From Thermomicrobiales bacterium (GTDB lineage: Bacteria > Chloroflexota > Chloroflexia > Thermomicrobiales > UBA6265), in NCBI GenBank assembly GCA_019637585.1, contig JAHBVL010000008.1:22610-86609 (forward strand): DNA of 64,000 bases. Reading direction: 5' to 3'. The notes below the pieces were generated by a model. It was not told where the DNA came from. It searched no databases and saw nothing but the letters and a program-made list of their open reading frames with translations. Positions 17,887-26,204 of the stretch are shown piece by piece; the first letter of the stretch is position 1, and the number at the start of each line of letters is the position of its first letter. The position numbers were made by a program, and so were the translations under genes.

Positions 17887-18945
17887 CTACCCCGTCGGTC
17901 GCAACTCCTGGCCGCCTGCGAGCGCACGCTCGTACAGATGCAACGCTTCGGCAACCCTGCCGGTTCCTCGGGCAACGCAGGTCAGTGGATCTTCGGCCCG
18001 GTAGACGGGCATTTTCAGCTCGTTCTGCAGGCGCCGGTCGAGCCCATGCAGCAACGCGCCGCCTCCCGCCAGCACGATGCCGTTTTCCATGATGTCGGCC
18101 ACCAGCTCAGGGGGCGTTTCTTCGATTGCCGTCTTCACCAGCTCGACGATCGTGTTGACCGGTTGGGAAATGGCGTCGCGAAGCTCCACCGAGCTGACTT
18201 CGACAGCCTTTGGCAGACCGGTCAACAGATCGCGGCCGCGCAGCATCACCCGGATTTCCTCTTCGAGCGGGTAGGCCGAGCCAGCGGCGATTTTGGCGTT
18301 CTCTGCCGTGCGTTCGCCGATGACCAGATTGTGGTCACGGCGGGCGTACTGAATGATGGCGTCGTCGATTTCGTCGCCGGCCACCCGAATCGAGTGGTTG
18401 ACCACGATACCGCCCAGCGAGATCACGGCGACTTCCGTCGTGCCGCCGCCGATGTCGACGATCATGCTGCCGACCGGTTCGTTGATCGGCAAACCGGCGC
18501 CGATCGCCGCCGCCATCGGCTCTTCGATCGTGTACGCCTCCCGGGCGCCGGCGGAGAGCGCGGCATCCTTCGCCGCTCGTTTCTCGACTTCGGTGACGCC
18601 GCTGGGAATACCGATGACCACCCTCGGGTGAGGCGCCATCATCCGCTGCATATGAACCTTGCGGATGAAATAGTGGAGCATCATCTCAACGGTGTCGAAA
18701 TCGGCGATCACGCCATCCTTGAGTGGCCGAACGGCGATGATGCTCTCAGGCGTTTTGCCGACCATCGCCTTGCCTTCGACCCCCACAGCCAGCGCGCGCT
18801 TCGTTTTCGTGTCGATGGCCACGACCGATGGCTCGGAGATCACGATCCCCTTGCCACGCACATAGACCAGCGTGTTTGCCGTGCCCAGATCGATACCAAG
18901 ATCGCGGCTGAAGAATCCGAACAGAGCCGCAAGCGGACGAATCAC
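17887..18945 (-). CDS. mreB: Rod-shape determining protein MreB (actin-like)
   Basis: 352 residues, with the actin-fold phosphate loops DLGIDLGTANTLVYV near residue 15 and DIGGGTTEVAVI near 170, plus the adenosine-site GAREAYTIEEPMAAAIGAG. It forms the cytosolic filament that directs lateral wall synthesis. It is the first gene of the mre series. GTG at 18945 has AGAGGA upstream; the nearby ATG is out of frame. An extended -10 promoter candidate lies about 125 bases upstream. Confidence 0.96.
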   Translation of the reverse strand: MIRPLAALFGFFSRDLGIDLGTANTLVYVRGKGIVISEPSVVAIDTKTKRALAVGVEGKAMVGKTPESIIAVRPLKDGVIADFDTVEMMLHYFIRKVHMQRMMAPHPRVVIGIPSGVTEVEKRAAKDAALSAGAREAYTIEEPMAAAIGAGLPINEPVGSMIVDIGGGTTEVAVISLGGIVVNHSIRVAGDEIDDAIIQYARRDHNLVIGERTAENAKIAAGSAYPLEEEIRVMLRGRDLLTGLPKAVEVSSVELRDAISQPVNTIVELVKTAIEETPPELVADIMENGIVLAGGGALLHGLDRRLQNELKMPVYRAEDPLTCVARGTGRVAEALHLYERALAGGQELRPTG

Positions 18946-19068
18946 GTCATCGTTCCTCTAGGAGCATTCCGAACCTGCCCGCCGGATGTGTGCGCGGTGA
19001 GCGAATCGCCATTTCCAGAATTGCAGGAGTACAGATCGAATGCGGGTGGGTGTTGAAAAACCCTGCGG

Positions 19069-19097
19069 AGTATAGCATAGCGAGGCGCTTGAATCAC
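19069..19097 (-). promoter_or_regulatory. Candidate promoter of the mre series
   Basis: On the minus strand an extended -10, TGC-TATACT (TATACT at 19074-19069), has a weak -35 (GTGATT) 17 bases upstream. It is the only promoter-like motif I see in the 176-base gap before mreB. The same TGC-TATACT string occurs before the CinA gene at 21856. Confidence 0.45.
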
Positions 19098-19121
19098 AGT
19101 TATGTCAATATCTTTCAGCGG

Positions 19122-20222
19122 TCAATTCAGGCTCTCCTGCCGCACCGACACCGGGCTGGCCTCGGGAGTTCCAGGCGCGCCCGCTGGTGGCTCCACGAGG
19201 ATCTCGCCATCGACATCCGAGAACTCCGTAATCATGTAGTGAGCGCGGGAGATCATCGACTCTCGCTGCACCTGACCAGTCGCCTCATCGATGCACCAGG
19301 CATACCAGGCGATCGCCTGCCGGTCGCTCTCCGGAACGACAAACGTGATGATGCGACACGGACCTGCTGGCGAATCGGCAACCGGGCCAAGCTGGAATCC
19401 GGTTGCCCCCAGGTACTCGCCACCCCACTCGCTGGGCGGGATCATCGCGTTCGTCGTGCGAACCTCCCACACCTCACCCGGATACCGGCTCCAGGCCGTT
19501 GTTCCCAGGACCACCGCCTCCAGCCCACCAGGCGTGAAATAGCGGAAACCGGCCGGAGAACCGTCTGAGCCATCATTGATCTCCCGAAAGGAAATGAGGG
19601 CCAAACCGTCCCCATTGCTCATCTGCTGTTCGTACCTGACTCGTTGCCAGGCAGCGATGTTCGCCGACGCCTGCTGATAGAGCGCCAGCGCATCGGGATC
19701 GTCGCCGAGCACCGGAATTGCGTTATCACCAAACAGGTTCGGGTCGGGAATAAGCAGGAAGAAGGTGGCCAGCACCCCGTCGCTGCTGGAGACCTGCGCT
19801 TCCCATTGGTCGCTGCCAGCCAGATCGACAGTCGCTGATCCCGACTGCCGGTCATCGAGCGCTACCGAGAGAGAAATTTGCTCCCCATCTCCCCGCAAGG
19901 GCAGAAGCCGAATCTGCACGTCCTCGACGGTGGTGAAAACCGAGCCGGCTTCCGGGTCGATGTCGACGCCGATCGTGTTCTTGCCTTCACTGGCCGGATC
20001 GACACTCAGCGTCACCGTTGCCGCCAGCGATTCGCCGTCGGCGATCGCCCACCCGATCCGCAAGGCGGCTGGTTCGGCAGGTTCATCGTCGCGACTGATC
20101 AGGATCAGCGCCGCCGCTCCCGCCAGAAGCGCCGCGGCGATCACCAGCAGCACGATCCAGGCACGCTGCATCGAGCGTGGTGGCGGCTCGTCGACGTCCG
20201 CCTCATTCGTCTGGTCGTTCAT
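19122..20222 (-). CDS. Membrane-anchored extracellular protein, function unknown
   Basis: 366 residues. The N-terminal 19 residues are acidic, followed by one helix (about 20-42, VLLVIAAALLAGAAALILI), then an exported region. Residues 50-165 form a beta-rich segment resembling the YtkA/CopC-like immunoglobulin domain, ending ATFFLLIPDP. Residues 175-345 resemble lipid/lipoprotein-carrier beta folds, which is tentative. The tail carries a PEASPVS motif like other exported proteins here. The ATG overlaps the stop of the DtxR regulator as ATGA, so a metal-responsive role is possible but unproven. Confidence 0.6.
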   Translation of the reverse strand: MNDQTNEADVDEPPPRSMQRAWIVLLVIAAALLAGAAALILISRDDEPAEPAALRIGWAIADGESLAATVTLSVDPASEGKNTIGVDIDPEAGSVFTTVEDVQIRLLPLRGDGEQISLSVALDDRQSGSATVDLAGSDQWEAQVSSSDGVLATFFLLIPDPNLFGDNAIPVLGDDPDALALYQQASANIAAWQRVRYEQQMSNGDGLALISFREINDGSDGSPAGFRYFTPGGLEAVVLGTTAWSRYPGEVWEVRTTNAMIPPSEWGGEYLGATGFQLGPVADSPAGPCRIITFVVPESDRQAIAWYAWCIDEATGQVQRESMISRAHYMITEFSDVDGEILVEPPAGAPGTPEASPVSVRQESLN

Positions 20223-20914
20223 CCAGCACCGGCCGTGGCGTCGACGACAAAGACTGCCTCGGTCAGCTGGCGGCCCACCACATGCTCCGCCTCGCCGATC
20301 CGGATACGGAGCAGATCATCGAACGGCATCCGCTCGGACACCGATACGGCAGCCCCCGGCACCAACTCCATGGCGCCCAGGTAGCGCAGGAGCTCCGCAT
20401 CGCGGTCGGAAACGCGGATAACCTGATAATCGCCGGCCTCAGCAGCATCCCGCAGCGGAATCCCCTGATCGCTGCTCACAGAGCCATCGGCCGCCGGTAT
20501 CGGGTCGCCATGCGGATCGCGGGTGGGAAATCCGAGCGCGGAGTCCATACGGGCTTCGAGGTCGTCGGAAACATGATGTTCGAGCTTTTCCGCTTCGTCA
20601 TGCACCTCATCCCAGCCATACCCGAGCGTTTCCAGGAGATAGAGCTCCAGCAGGCGATGATGCCGAATCACCTCCAGGGCGATCTTCTCCCCCGCCGGTG
20701 TGAGCTCGACACCCTGATATCGCGTATGGGTCAGGAGTCGCATGGCGTGCAGGCGTTTGACCATATTGGTCACCGATGGCCCGGTGATCCCGAGCTCTTC
20801 CGCCAGTGCCTGCGTGGTGGCCGGGATGCCTCGCTCGAGAATCCGGTAGACCGCCTTCAGGTAGTCTTCCATGGCATGGGTGACGATTGGATTGTCTTCA
20901 GATTGCTCACCCAT
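20219..20914 (-). CDS. DtxR/MntR-family metal-dependent transcriptional regulator
   Basis: 231 residues from ATG at 20914. A winged helix (about 13-72; TTQALAEELGITGPSVTNMV is the recognition part) is followed by the dimerisation/metal segment HHRLLELYLLETLGYGWDEV-HDEAEKLEHHVS, holding the family's His/Glu ligands. A C-terminal FeoA/SH3-like domain runs from about 160 to 228. It should sense manganese or iron and repress target genes. It is transcribed with the membrane protein downstream and diverges from lmbE. An upstream TTG (20938) is possible but less likely. Confidence 0.9.
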   Translation of the reverse strand: MGEQSEDNPIVTHAMEDYLKAVYRILERGIPATTQALAEELGITGPSVTNMVKRLHAMRLLTHTRYQGVELTPAGEKIALEVIRHHRLLELYLLETLGYGWDEVHDEAEKLEHHVSDDLEARMDSALGFPTRDPHGDPIPAADGSVSSDQGIPLRDAAEAGDYQVIRVSDRDAELLRYLGAMELVPGAAVSVSERMPFDDLLRIRIGEAEHVVGRQLTEAVFVVDATAGAG

Positions 20915-21084
20915 GGCGTCCCCGAAACCCGGAAACAAATCAGCTGCAGCCTTCGGCTACGTAGACTAATGCTGGTGTGGCGGCTACTGACTGTCAAGCC
21001 ACGAGCCGGACGGTCGCCACTCCTCTGGGCGATACTCTGTCCGATCGAGGAATCCGCGGTCCTGAAGCTTGAAAAGGGAGCATC

Positions 21085-21846
21085 GTGAGCGAAGTCGAAC
21101 ATATCGTCGCCGAACCCGGCGATGTTCCGGGAGATGAGAACCCGGTGTCGAAGCGGGTTCTGGCAATTTTTCCCCACCCTGATGATGCAGAGTTCTCGTG
21201 CGGCGGCACCATGGCCCGCTGGGCCCGGGAAGGCAACGAGGTCACCCTCTGTCTGGTGACGGACGGAGCCAGCGGCAGCGACGATCCGGCCATGACTCCT
21301 GCCTTGCTGGCCGAAACCCGTGAGCGCGAACAGCGCGAAGCCGCCAGAATCCTGGGCATCAGCGACGTGCTCTTTCTCCGCAAACGAGACGGCACGATCG
21401 AGCACACCATGGAGCTCCGCCGCGAGCTGACCCGGGTGATGCGCAGGGTGCGGCCCGATATCCTGATTTGCGGCGACCCGAGCGTCTTCTGGCATGGCAA
21501 CGAGTACATCAATCATCCCGATCATCGCGCCACCGCCGATGCCGTGCTCGCCGCGGCTTTTCCGTCGTCCGGCAATCGCCTCTACTTTCCCGAGCTGCTG
21601 GTCGAGGGTCTCGAACCCTGGAAGATCAAGGACATTTACGTTGCATCGCCCGCCGTGGCCGACACATGGGTCGACATCACCAGCACGATCGGTCTGAAAA
21701 TCGATGCACTGAAAGCGCATGCTTCCCAGATGGGCGATTGGGATCCAACGGAAACCATCCAGGAGTGGGCGCGAGGTGATGGCGAAAAGCACGATCCTCC
21801 CGTCGAATTCGCCGAGGACTTTCGTCACTTCACCACCAGCGGCTGA
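21085..21846 (+). CDS. PIG-L / LmbE family N-deacetylase
   Basis: 253 residues. Zinc ligands are in the N-terminal HPDDAE (31-36) and in HPDH (144-147), the signature of the MshB/LmbE/BshB family that removes acetyl from GlcNAc-type substrates. A bacillithiol- or mycothiol-like pathway, or glycan editing, is possible; no partner gene is adjacent. GTG at 21085 follows AAGGGAG. It is the first of four plus-strand genes. Confidence 0.88.
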   Translation: MSEVEHIVAEPGDVPGDENPVSKRVLAIFPHPDDAEFSCGGTMARWAREGNEVTLCLVTDGASGSDDPAMTPALLAETREREQREAARILGISDVLFLRKRDGTIEHTMELRRELTRVMRRVRPDILICGDPSVFWHGNEYINHPDHRATADAVLAAAFPSSGNRLYFPELLVEGLEPWKIKDIYVASPAVADTWVDITSTIGLKIDALKAHASQMGDWDPTETIQEWARGDGEKHDPPVEFAEDFRHFTTSG

Positions 21847-21855
21847 GCAGGCGAT

Positions 21856-21864
21856 TGCTATACT
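21856..21864 (+). promoter_or_regulatory. Candidate extended -10 promoter before the CinA gene
   Basis: TTGC-TATACT (TATACT at 21859-21864) carries the TGn extension and sits 28 bases before the TTG start. No -35 match is seen at the normal distance. Confidence 0.4.
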
Positions 21865-21891
21865 CGGCGCCAGCATAGGCAAGGATCCCTG

Positions 21892-22410
21892 TTGGAACAG
21901 GCACTACCCCTCTTTCCCGAATCACCCGAAGTCACCCTCTCTCGCTTGCTGAGTGGCGATTCTCGCGTCTCCATCGCAACGGCAGAGTCGTGCACGGGGG
22001 GAAACATCGCCGCCCGCATCACCTCCATCGCCGGCAGCTCCGCCTACTTTCAGGGGGGTGTGGTGGCCTATGACAATCGCGTCAAAACGGCGCTGCTCGG
22101 TGTGCCGGCTGAGATCATCGAACGCTACGGGGCCGTCAGCCAGCAATGCGCCCAGGCGATGGCCGAAGGCGCCCGGACGTTGTTCGACGTCGAGATCGCG
22201 GTGGCCAGCACCGGCATCGCCGGTCCCGGCGGAGGAACCCGGACCAAACCGGTGGGGCTGGTCTACGTCGGCGTGGCGACGGCCAGCGCAACGAACATTC
22301 AGCAGTTCACATTTACCGGTGACCGCCGTGCGGTGGTCGACCAGGCGACCGATGCCGCGCTGAGCGCGCTGGTGGCCGAATTGTCATCGCCTCGATCGCA
22401 GGCGAAGTGA
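21892..22410 (+). CDS. pncC: Nicotinamide-nucleotide amidohydrolase (CinA C-terminal domain type)
   Basis: 172 residues, corresponding to the stand-alone CinA C-terminal domain. TAESCTGG (30-37) supplies the catalytic serine region; SSAYFQGGVVAYDN and STGIAGPGGGT are further signatures. It deamidates NMN to NaMN in pyridine-nucleotide salvage. nadC lies two genes downstream, which fits a shared NAD theme. TTG at 21892 has AAGGA six bases upstream. Confidence 0.9.
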   Translation: MEQALPLFPESPEVTLSRLLSGDSRVSIATAESCTGGNIAARITSIAGSSAYFQGGVVAYDNRVKTALLGVPAEIIERYGAVSQQCAQAMAEGARTLFDVEIAVASTGIAGPGGGTRTKPVGLVYVGVATASATNIQQFTFTGDRRAVVDQATDAALSALVAELSSPRSQAK

Positions 22411-22420
22411 GGAGCGTTTC

Positions 22421-23698
22421 TTGACTTCTCCCTATCAGAAAACCGTTCTGGAAAATGGAATCCGCGTCGTCACCGGACCGATGTCCGGGGTGCGATCGGC
22501 CAGTCTGATTTTCTACTTCGACATCGGATCCCGCTACGAGAAACCGGAAGTAGCCGGCGTTTCTCACTACCTCGAGCACATGCTCTTCAAAGGAACTGAG
22601 CAACGCCCTGATGCCTGGATGATCTCGGAGGAGATCGAAGGCGTCGGCGGCATGCTCAACGCCTCCACGAGCAAGGAAGCCACGAACTACTGGTGTAAGT
22701 GCCCGAGCACCCACTACGACCTGGCGTTCGATGTTCTGGCTGACATGGTGCGCAACTCGGTCATCGACAAAACGGAGCTGGACAAAGAGCGTTCGGTGAT
22801 CATCGAAGAGATCCGCGGCTCGGAAGACTCGCCAGAGGATTACGTCCACGACATCATCGACGAGGTCATCTGGGGCACCCACAGCGTAGGACGCTCCATC
22901 GCCGGCAGCGAGGAAACCGTCGGCGCGATCTCCCGCGACCAGATGGTCTCGTTCTGGAAACGGAACTATCGCCCGGAGCGACTCGTGATCGCCTCCGGCG
23001 GCGACGTTCAGCACGACCATGTCGTCGAGCTGGCAACGAACTACTTCGGCGCCATGGCGCCGGACGACAACGCCGATCGGTACGATGTCGCCGCAGTGAC
23101 CCAGGAGGGAGCCCGGTCGCGCATCCACACCAAGGAAACCGAACAGGCCCACCTGTGTGTCGGCTTCCCCGCGCTTCCCTATACGAGCGACCGTCGCTAC
23201 GTCCAGGGCACGATCGAAGCGATTCTCTCCTCAGGGATGAGTTCGCGCCTTTTCCAGGAAATCCGGGAAAAGCGAGGACTGGTCTACTCCGTCTACGGGT
23301 ATTTCCGGCCCTACGAGGATGTCGGGCAGGCGGTGATCTATGCCGGAACCGACGTTGCCCGCGTCGACGAAACGGTGACCGCCATCGTCGATGAGCTTCG
23401 CAAACTGCGCGACATCCAGGTTCCGGAGGATGAGCTCCGCCGGACCAAGGAGCTACGCAAGGGCCGCCTGCTGATGGGGCTGGAAGACAGCCGCAGCGTC
23501 GCCTCGTGGGTCGGCAGCCAGGAACTCGTCTATGGAGAGATCAAGACCCCTGAAGAGGTCATGGAAGAGATCGAAGCCGTTACGGCGGAGCAGGTCCACG
23601 AGCTTTCGCAGGAGCTGTTCACACAGGACAAGCTGAACCTGGCGCTGATCGGGCCATACGACGACGAAGCGCACTTCACCGAGCTTCTGGCTCTGTAG
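22421..23698 (+). CDS. M16 family zinc peptidase
   Basis: 425 residues with the inverted zinc motif H49-Y-L-E52-H53 and the downstream ligand Glu129 (SVIIEE). The C-terminal half has the supporting motif GMSSRLFQEIREKRGLVYS. It matches the bacterial processing-peptidase-like (YmxG/PqqL) size of 410-430 residues. It is cytosolic, with no signal peptide. TTG at 22421 follows GAGGAG, ten bases after pncC. Its natural substrate is unknown. Confidence 0.92.
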   Translation: MTSPYQKTVLENGIRVVTGPMSGVRSASLIFYFDIGSRYEKPEVAGVSHYLEHMLFKGTEQRPDAWMISEEIEGVGGMLNASTSKEATNYWCKCPSTHYDLAFDVLADMVRNSVIDKTELDKERSVIIEEIRGSEDSPEDYVHDIIDEVIWGTHSVGRSIAGSEETVGAISRDQMVSFWKRNYRPERLVIASGGDVQHDHVVELATNYFGAMAPDDNADRYDVAAVTQEGARSRIHTKETEQAHLCVGFPALPYTSDRRYVQGTIEAILSSGMSSRLFQEIREKRGLVYSVYGYFRPYEDVGQAVIYAGTDVARVDETVTAIVDELRKLRDIQVPEDELRRTKELRKGRLLMGLEDSRSVASWVGSQELVYGEIKTPEEVMEEIEAVTAEQVHELSQELFTQDKLNLALIGPYDDEAHFTELLAL

Positions 23699-23708
23699 CC
23701 CGACCGCC

Positions 23709-24563
23709 ATGAACGACGCTCGCAGCTATGCGCTGACCGCCATCATCGATCTCGCGCTGTCGGAAGACATCGGATCGGGAGATGTCACCTCCAACAGCAC
23801 GATTTCCCCCAGCCGTGAGGCCACCGCCACCATGCTGGTCAAAGCGGACGGCGTGGTCTTCGGTCTCGACGTGGCGAGAGCAGTGTTCGAGCGGGTCGAC
23901 AGCTCCCTCGAATTCGTCGCGCTGGTCGAGGATGGAAGCCGCGTGTCGTTCAGAACCGATATCGCCCGTGTACGAGGCAACGCCCGCTCGATTCTGCTCG
24001 GCGAACGAGTCGCCCTCAACTTCATCCAGCGACTGAGTGGCGTCGCCACGGTGACCGCTGTCTACGTCGCGGCCGTCGAGGGCACGAACGCCCAGATCGT
24101 CGATACCCGAAAGACGACACCCGGTATGCGAACGCTGGAGAAAGCCGCGGTGCGGGCCGGCGGGGCCCGGAACCACCGGTTCGGGCTTTCCGATGGTGTA
24201 CTGATCAAGGACAACCATCTGGCCGGCGTCGGAGGACCTGACCGGGTCAGCCGGGCAGTGAGGCTGGCGCGGTCGGCCGCCCCTCACACCCTGGCCATCG
24301 AGGTGGAGGTCACGACATTGGACGAAGTTGCCGAGGCGCTGGCCGCGGAAGCGGACATCATCATGCTGGACAACATGTCCATCGAGGATATGAGCCAGGC
24401 TGTTGCGCTGGTCGCTGGCCGGGCGCTGCTCGAAGCCTCGGGGGGAATTACACTGAGCAATGTCAGCGACGTCGTCCGCACCGGCGTCGATCTGATCTCG
24501 ATTGGCGCGCTGACCCACTCCGCGCCATCGCTGGACATCAGTCTCGATTTCGAGCTGGTGTGA
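23709..24563 (+). CDS. nadC: Nicotinate-nucleotide pyrophosphorylase (quinolinate phosphoribosyltransferase)
   Basis: 284 residues, full length. Motifs include EDIGSGDVTS near residue 18, ALNFIQRLSGVAT, VDTRKTTPGMRTLEKAAV, GARNHRFGLSDGVLIKDNHL and the PRPP-binding LDNMS segment. It forms NaMN from quinolinate and PRPP in de novo NAD synthesis. NadA and NadB are not nearby. It is the last gene of the lmbE-pncC-M16-nadC run. Confidence 0.96.
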   Translation: MNDARSYALTAIIDLALSEDIGSGDVTSNSTISPSREATATMLVKADGVVFGLDVARAVFERVDSSLEFVALVEDGSRVSFRTDIARVRGNARSILLGERVALNFIQRLSGVATVTAVYVAAVEGTNAQIVDTRKTTPGMRTLEKAAVRAGGARNHRFGLSDGVLIKDNHLAGVGGPDRVSRAVRLARSAAPHTLAIEVEVTTLDEVAEALAAEADIIMLDNMSIEDMSQAVALVAGRALLEASGGITLSNVSDVVRTGVDLISIGALTHSAPSLDISLDFELV

Positions 24564-24600
24564 CAGAGAACGCATTGTATTGACTTGAAGACACGTATCT

Positions 24601-24637
24601 GTACACCATGCGAAGAGGTGTACGGACATGCTAGAAT
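24601..24637 (+). promoter_or_regulatory. Candidate operator and extended -10 promoter of the L,D-transpeptidase
   Basis: GTACACC (24601-24607) and GGTGTAC (24617-24623) form a perfect 7-base inverted repeat. Five bases on, TGC-TAGAAT is an extended -10 (TAGAAT at 24632-24637). The palindrome falls where the -35 and spacer would be, as expected for an operator. The resulting leader would be about 210 bases long. A TTGACT at 24580 has no convincing partner. Confidence 0.45.
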
Positions 24638-24855
24638 TCGCACTCAAAGCTTATGTTCGGCGCCCCGCACCACACGCCCGGGAATTCGCTATACCCGGAT
24701 CACCTGTGACTCACGCCGACTTTCCAGACGCGCGTTACCAAATCCCGCTTTCGCGCGTCATATTCAGTAGGGCCGGTCGTTTCCGGTAGATGTTTGGGAT
24801 TCAGGCAGCCGGCAAGGGCGCCAGCTGCTCAGGGAATAAAAGGGGAGATCACAAA

Positions 24856-26049
24856 ATGAAACGCACCGGGCTGAGCCGCAACGACTCTCCCGCAATTCGT
24901 GCGCGAAGAGGCAGCCGAAAAACGCCACGACTGATGGCGCTCGTCGCTGTTCTTCTCGCCCTGATCGCGCCGGCCATTCTCATGCCGGAGTCCGCATCAG
25001 CTCAGTGGTCTCCACCACGCACCGTCTACATTCCCGAAGCCGGCCAAAGCATCGATGGCTATTTCCTCGACACCTGGCGAAGCTGGGGTGTCGCCAATCT
25101 CGGCTATCCGGTCACCCCGGAATTCGAGGAAAACGGGCGGATCGTTCAGTACTTCGAATATGTGCGCATGGAGTACTGGCCCGAAGATCCCAACGGCGAA
25201 TACGTCCACTTCGGCGCGATCGGACGCGAGCTCAAACCGGTCACGATCTTCCGCTCCGCCGTTCCCTCCGGGATCGTCAAATCGGACAACCCGCTGACCC
25301 CAACCAAGGATCTGGCGTTGGAGATTCGGGCCTGGGTGCCGCTCTCGGAAAAGGACGCCCAGCGGGAGAACACGGCCAACTGGCGCTACGTTCCGGAAAC
25401 ACAGCACGCGGTCCAGTTCGCCTTCAAGGACTTCTGGGAAGCAACCGGCGAAGCGACCTATCTCGGCAACCCCATCACCCAGGAGTACATCAAGAACGGC
25501 GTCACCTATCAGGTTTTCGAACGCGGTCAGCTGGCCTGGACATCGGCGAAGGGTGTCTGGATGATTCCGGTCGGCGAGGTGCTGGCGCAGCGCTACGGGG
25601 CCGTCATGGAATCGCAGCCGCAGGGTGACCTGCCGACCTACAGCGAAGACCTGTTCATTCCGCCAGGACCGCCCGCAAACGGCGAGCGCGTGATCGATAT
25701 CAACCTTTCGTCGCAGTACATGATCGCCTACCAGGGTGGCTGGGTCGTCATGGAGTCGTATGTGAGCACCGGCCGGCCAGGTTTCGACACCCCGCCGGGC
25801 ACCTACTACATCAACACCAAACTCCCCTCGCAGACGATGTCGGGTGTGCTGGGCGGTGAGTACTACAACGTGCCCGATGTCCCCTGGGTGATGTATTTCA
25901 CCGATGTGGGACATGCCATCCACGGCACCTACTGGCACAACAACTTTGGCGCCGTGATGAGCCATGGCTGCGTCAACCTGCCACTCGATGTGGCGGCCTG
26001 GATGTACGACTGGGCGCCAATCGGCACCAAGGTCGTCATTCACTGGTAG
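24856..26049 (+). CDS. Exported L,D-transpeptidase (YkuD domain)
   Basis: 397 residues. A basic N-tail and signal peptide (hydrophobic core 26-43) end at ASA|Q near residue 49. A middle region (50-265) contains two repeats with the pattern LG.P.T.E....G...Q.FE..R, probably a wall-binding domain. The YkuD catalytic domain occupies the last 120 residues with His370-Gly-Cys372 in SHGCVNL. It should make 3-3 or related cross-links in peptidoglycan outside the membrane. ATG at 24856 follows AAGGGGAG; the frame is open to 24790. A strong terminator follows. Confidence 0.93.
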   Translation: MKRTGLSRNDSPAIRARRGSRKTPRLMALVAVLLALIAPAILMPESASAQWSPPRTVYIPEAGQSIDGYFLDTWRSWGVANLGYPVTPEFEENGRIVQYFEYVRMEYWPEDPNGEYVHFGAIGRELKPVTIFRSAVPSGIVKSDNPLTPTKDLALEIRAWVPLSEKDAQRENTANWRYVPETQHAVQFAFKDFWEATGEATYLGNPITQEYIKNGVTYQVFERGQLAWTSAKGVWMIPVGEVLAQRYGAVMESQPQGDLPTYSEDLFIPPGPPANGERVIDINLSSQYMIAYQGGWVVMESYVSTGRPGFDTPPGTYYINTKLPSQTMSGVLGGEYYNVPDVPWVMYFTDVGHAIHGTYWHNNFGAVMSHGCVNLPLDVAAWMYDWAPIGTKVVIHW

Positions 26050-26074
26050 AACGCCAGCGAACTCACGATTGCAG

Positions 26075-26115
26075 AAAATGCAGCCGGGAAGCCGGCTGCA
26101 TTTTCATTTTCTTTC
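26075..26115 (+). terminator. Rho-independent terminator after the L,D-transpeptidase
   Basis: AAAATGCAGCCGG and CCGGCTGCATTTT are perfect inverted arms around GAAG, followed by a T-rich run. This is a textbook intrinsic terminator 26 bases past the stop. Confidence 0.9.
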
Positions 26116-26204
26116 CCGGGATGGGTGGCAGACATCCTGACTTCAGGGGATCATTGACCCAGTCAGATGCGGCGACGCGCGCCGCACCTCAAGGAGCGCT
26201 CCTC

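Noticed and set aside
24580..24607. TTGACT...TACACC as the L,D-transpeptidase promoter
   Set aside because: The -10 matches only three of six bases and overlaps the palindrome arm; TGC-TAGAAT further down is better.
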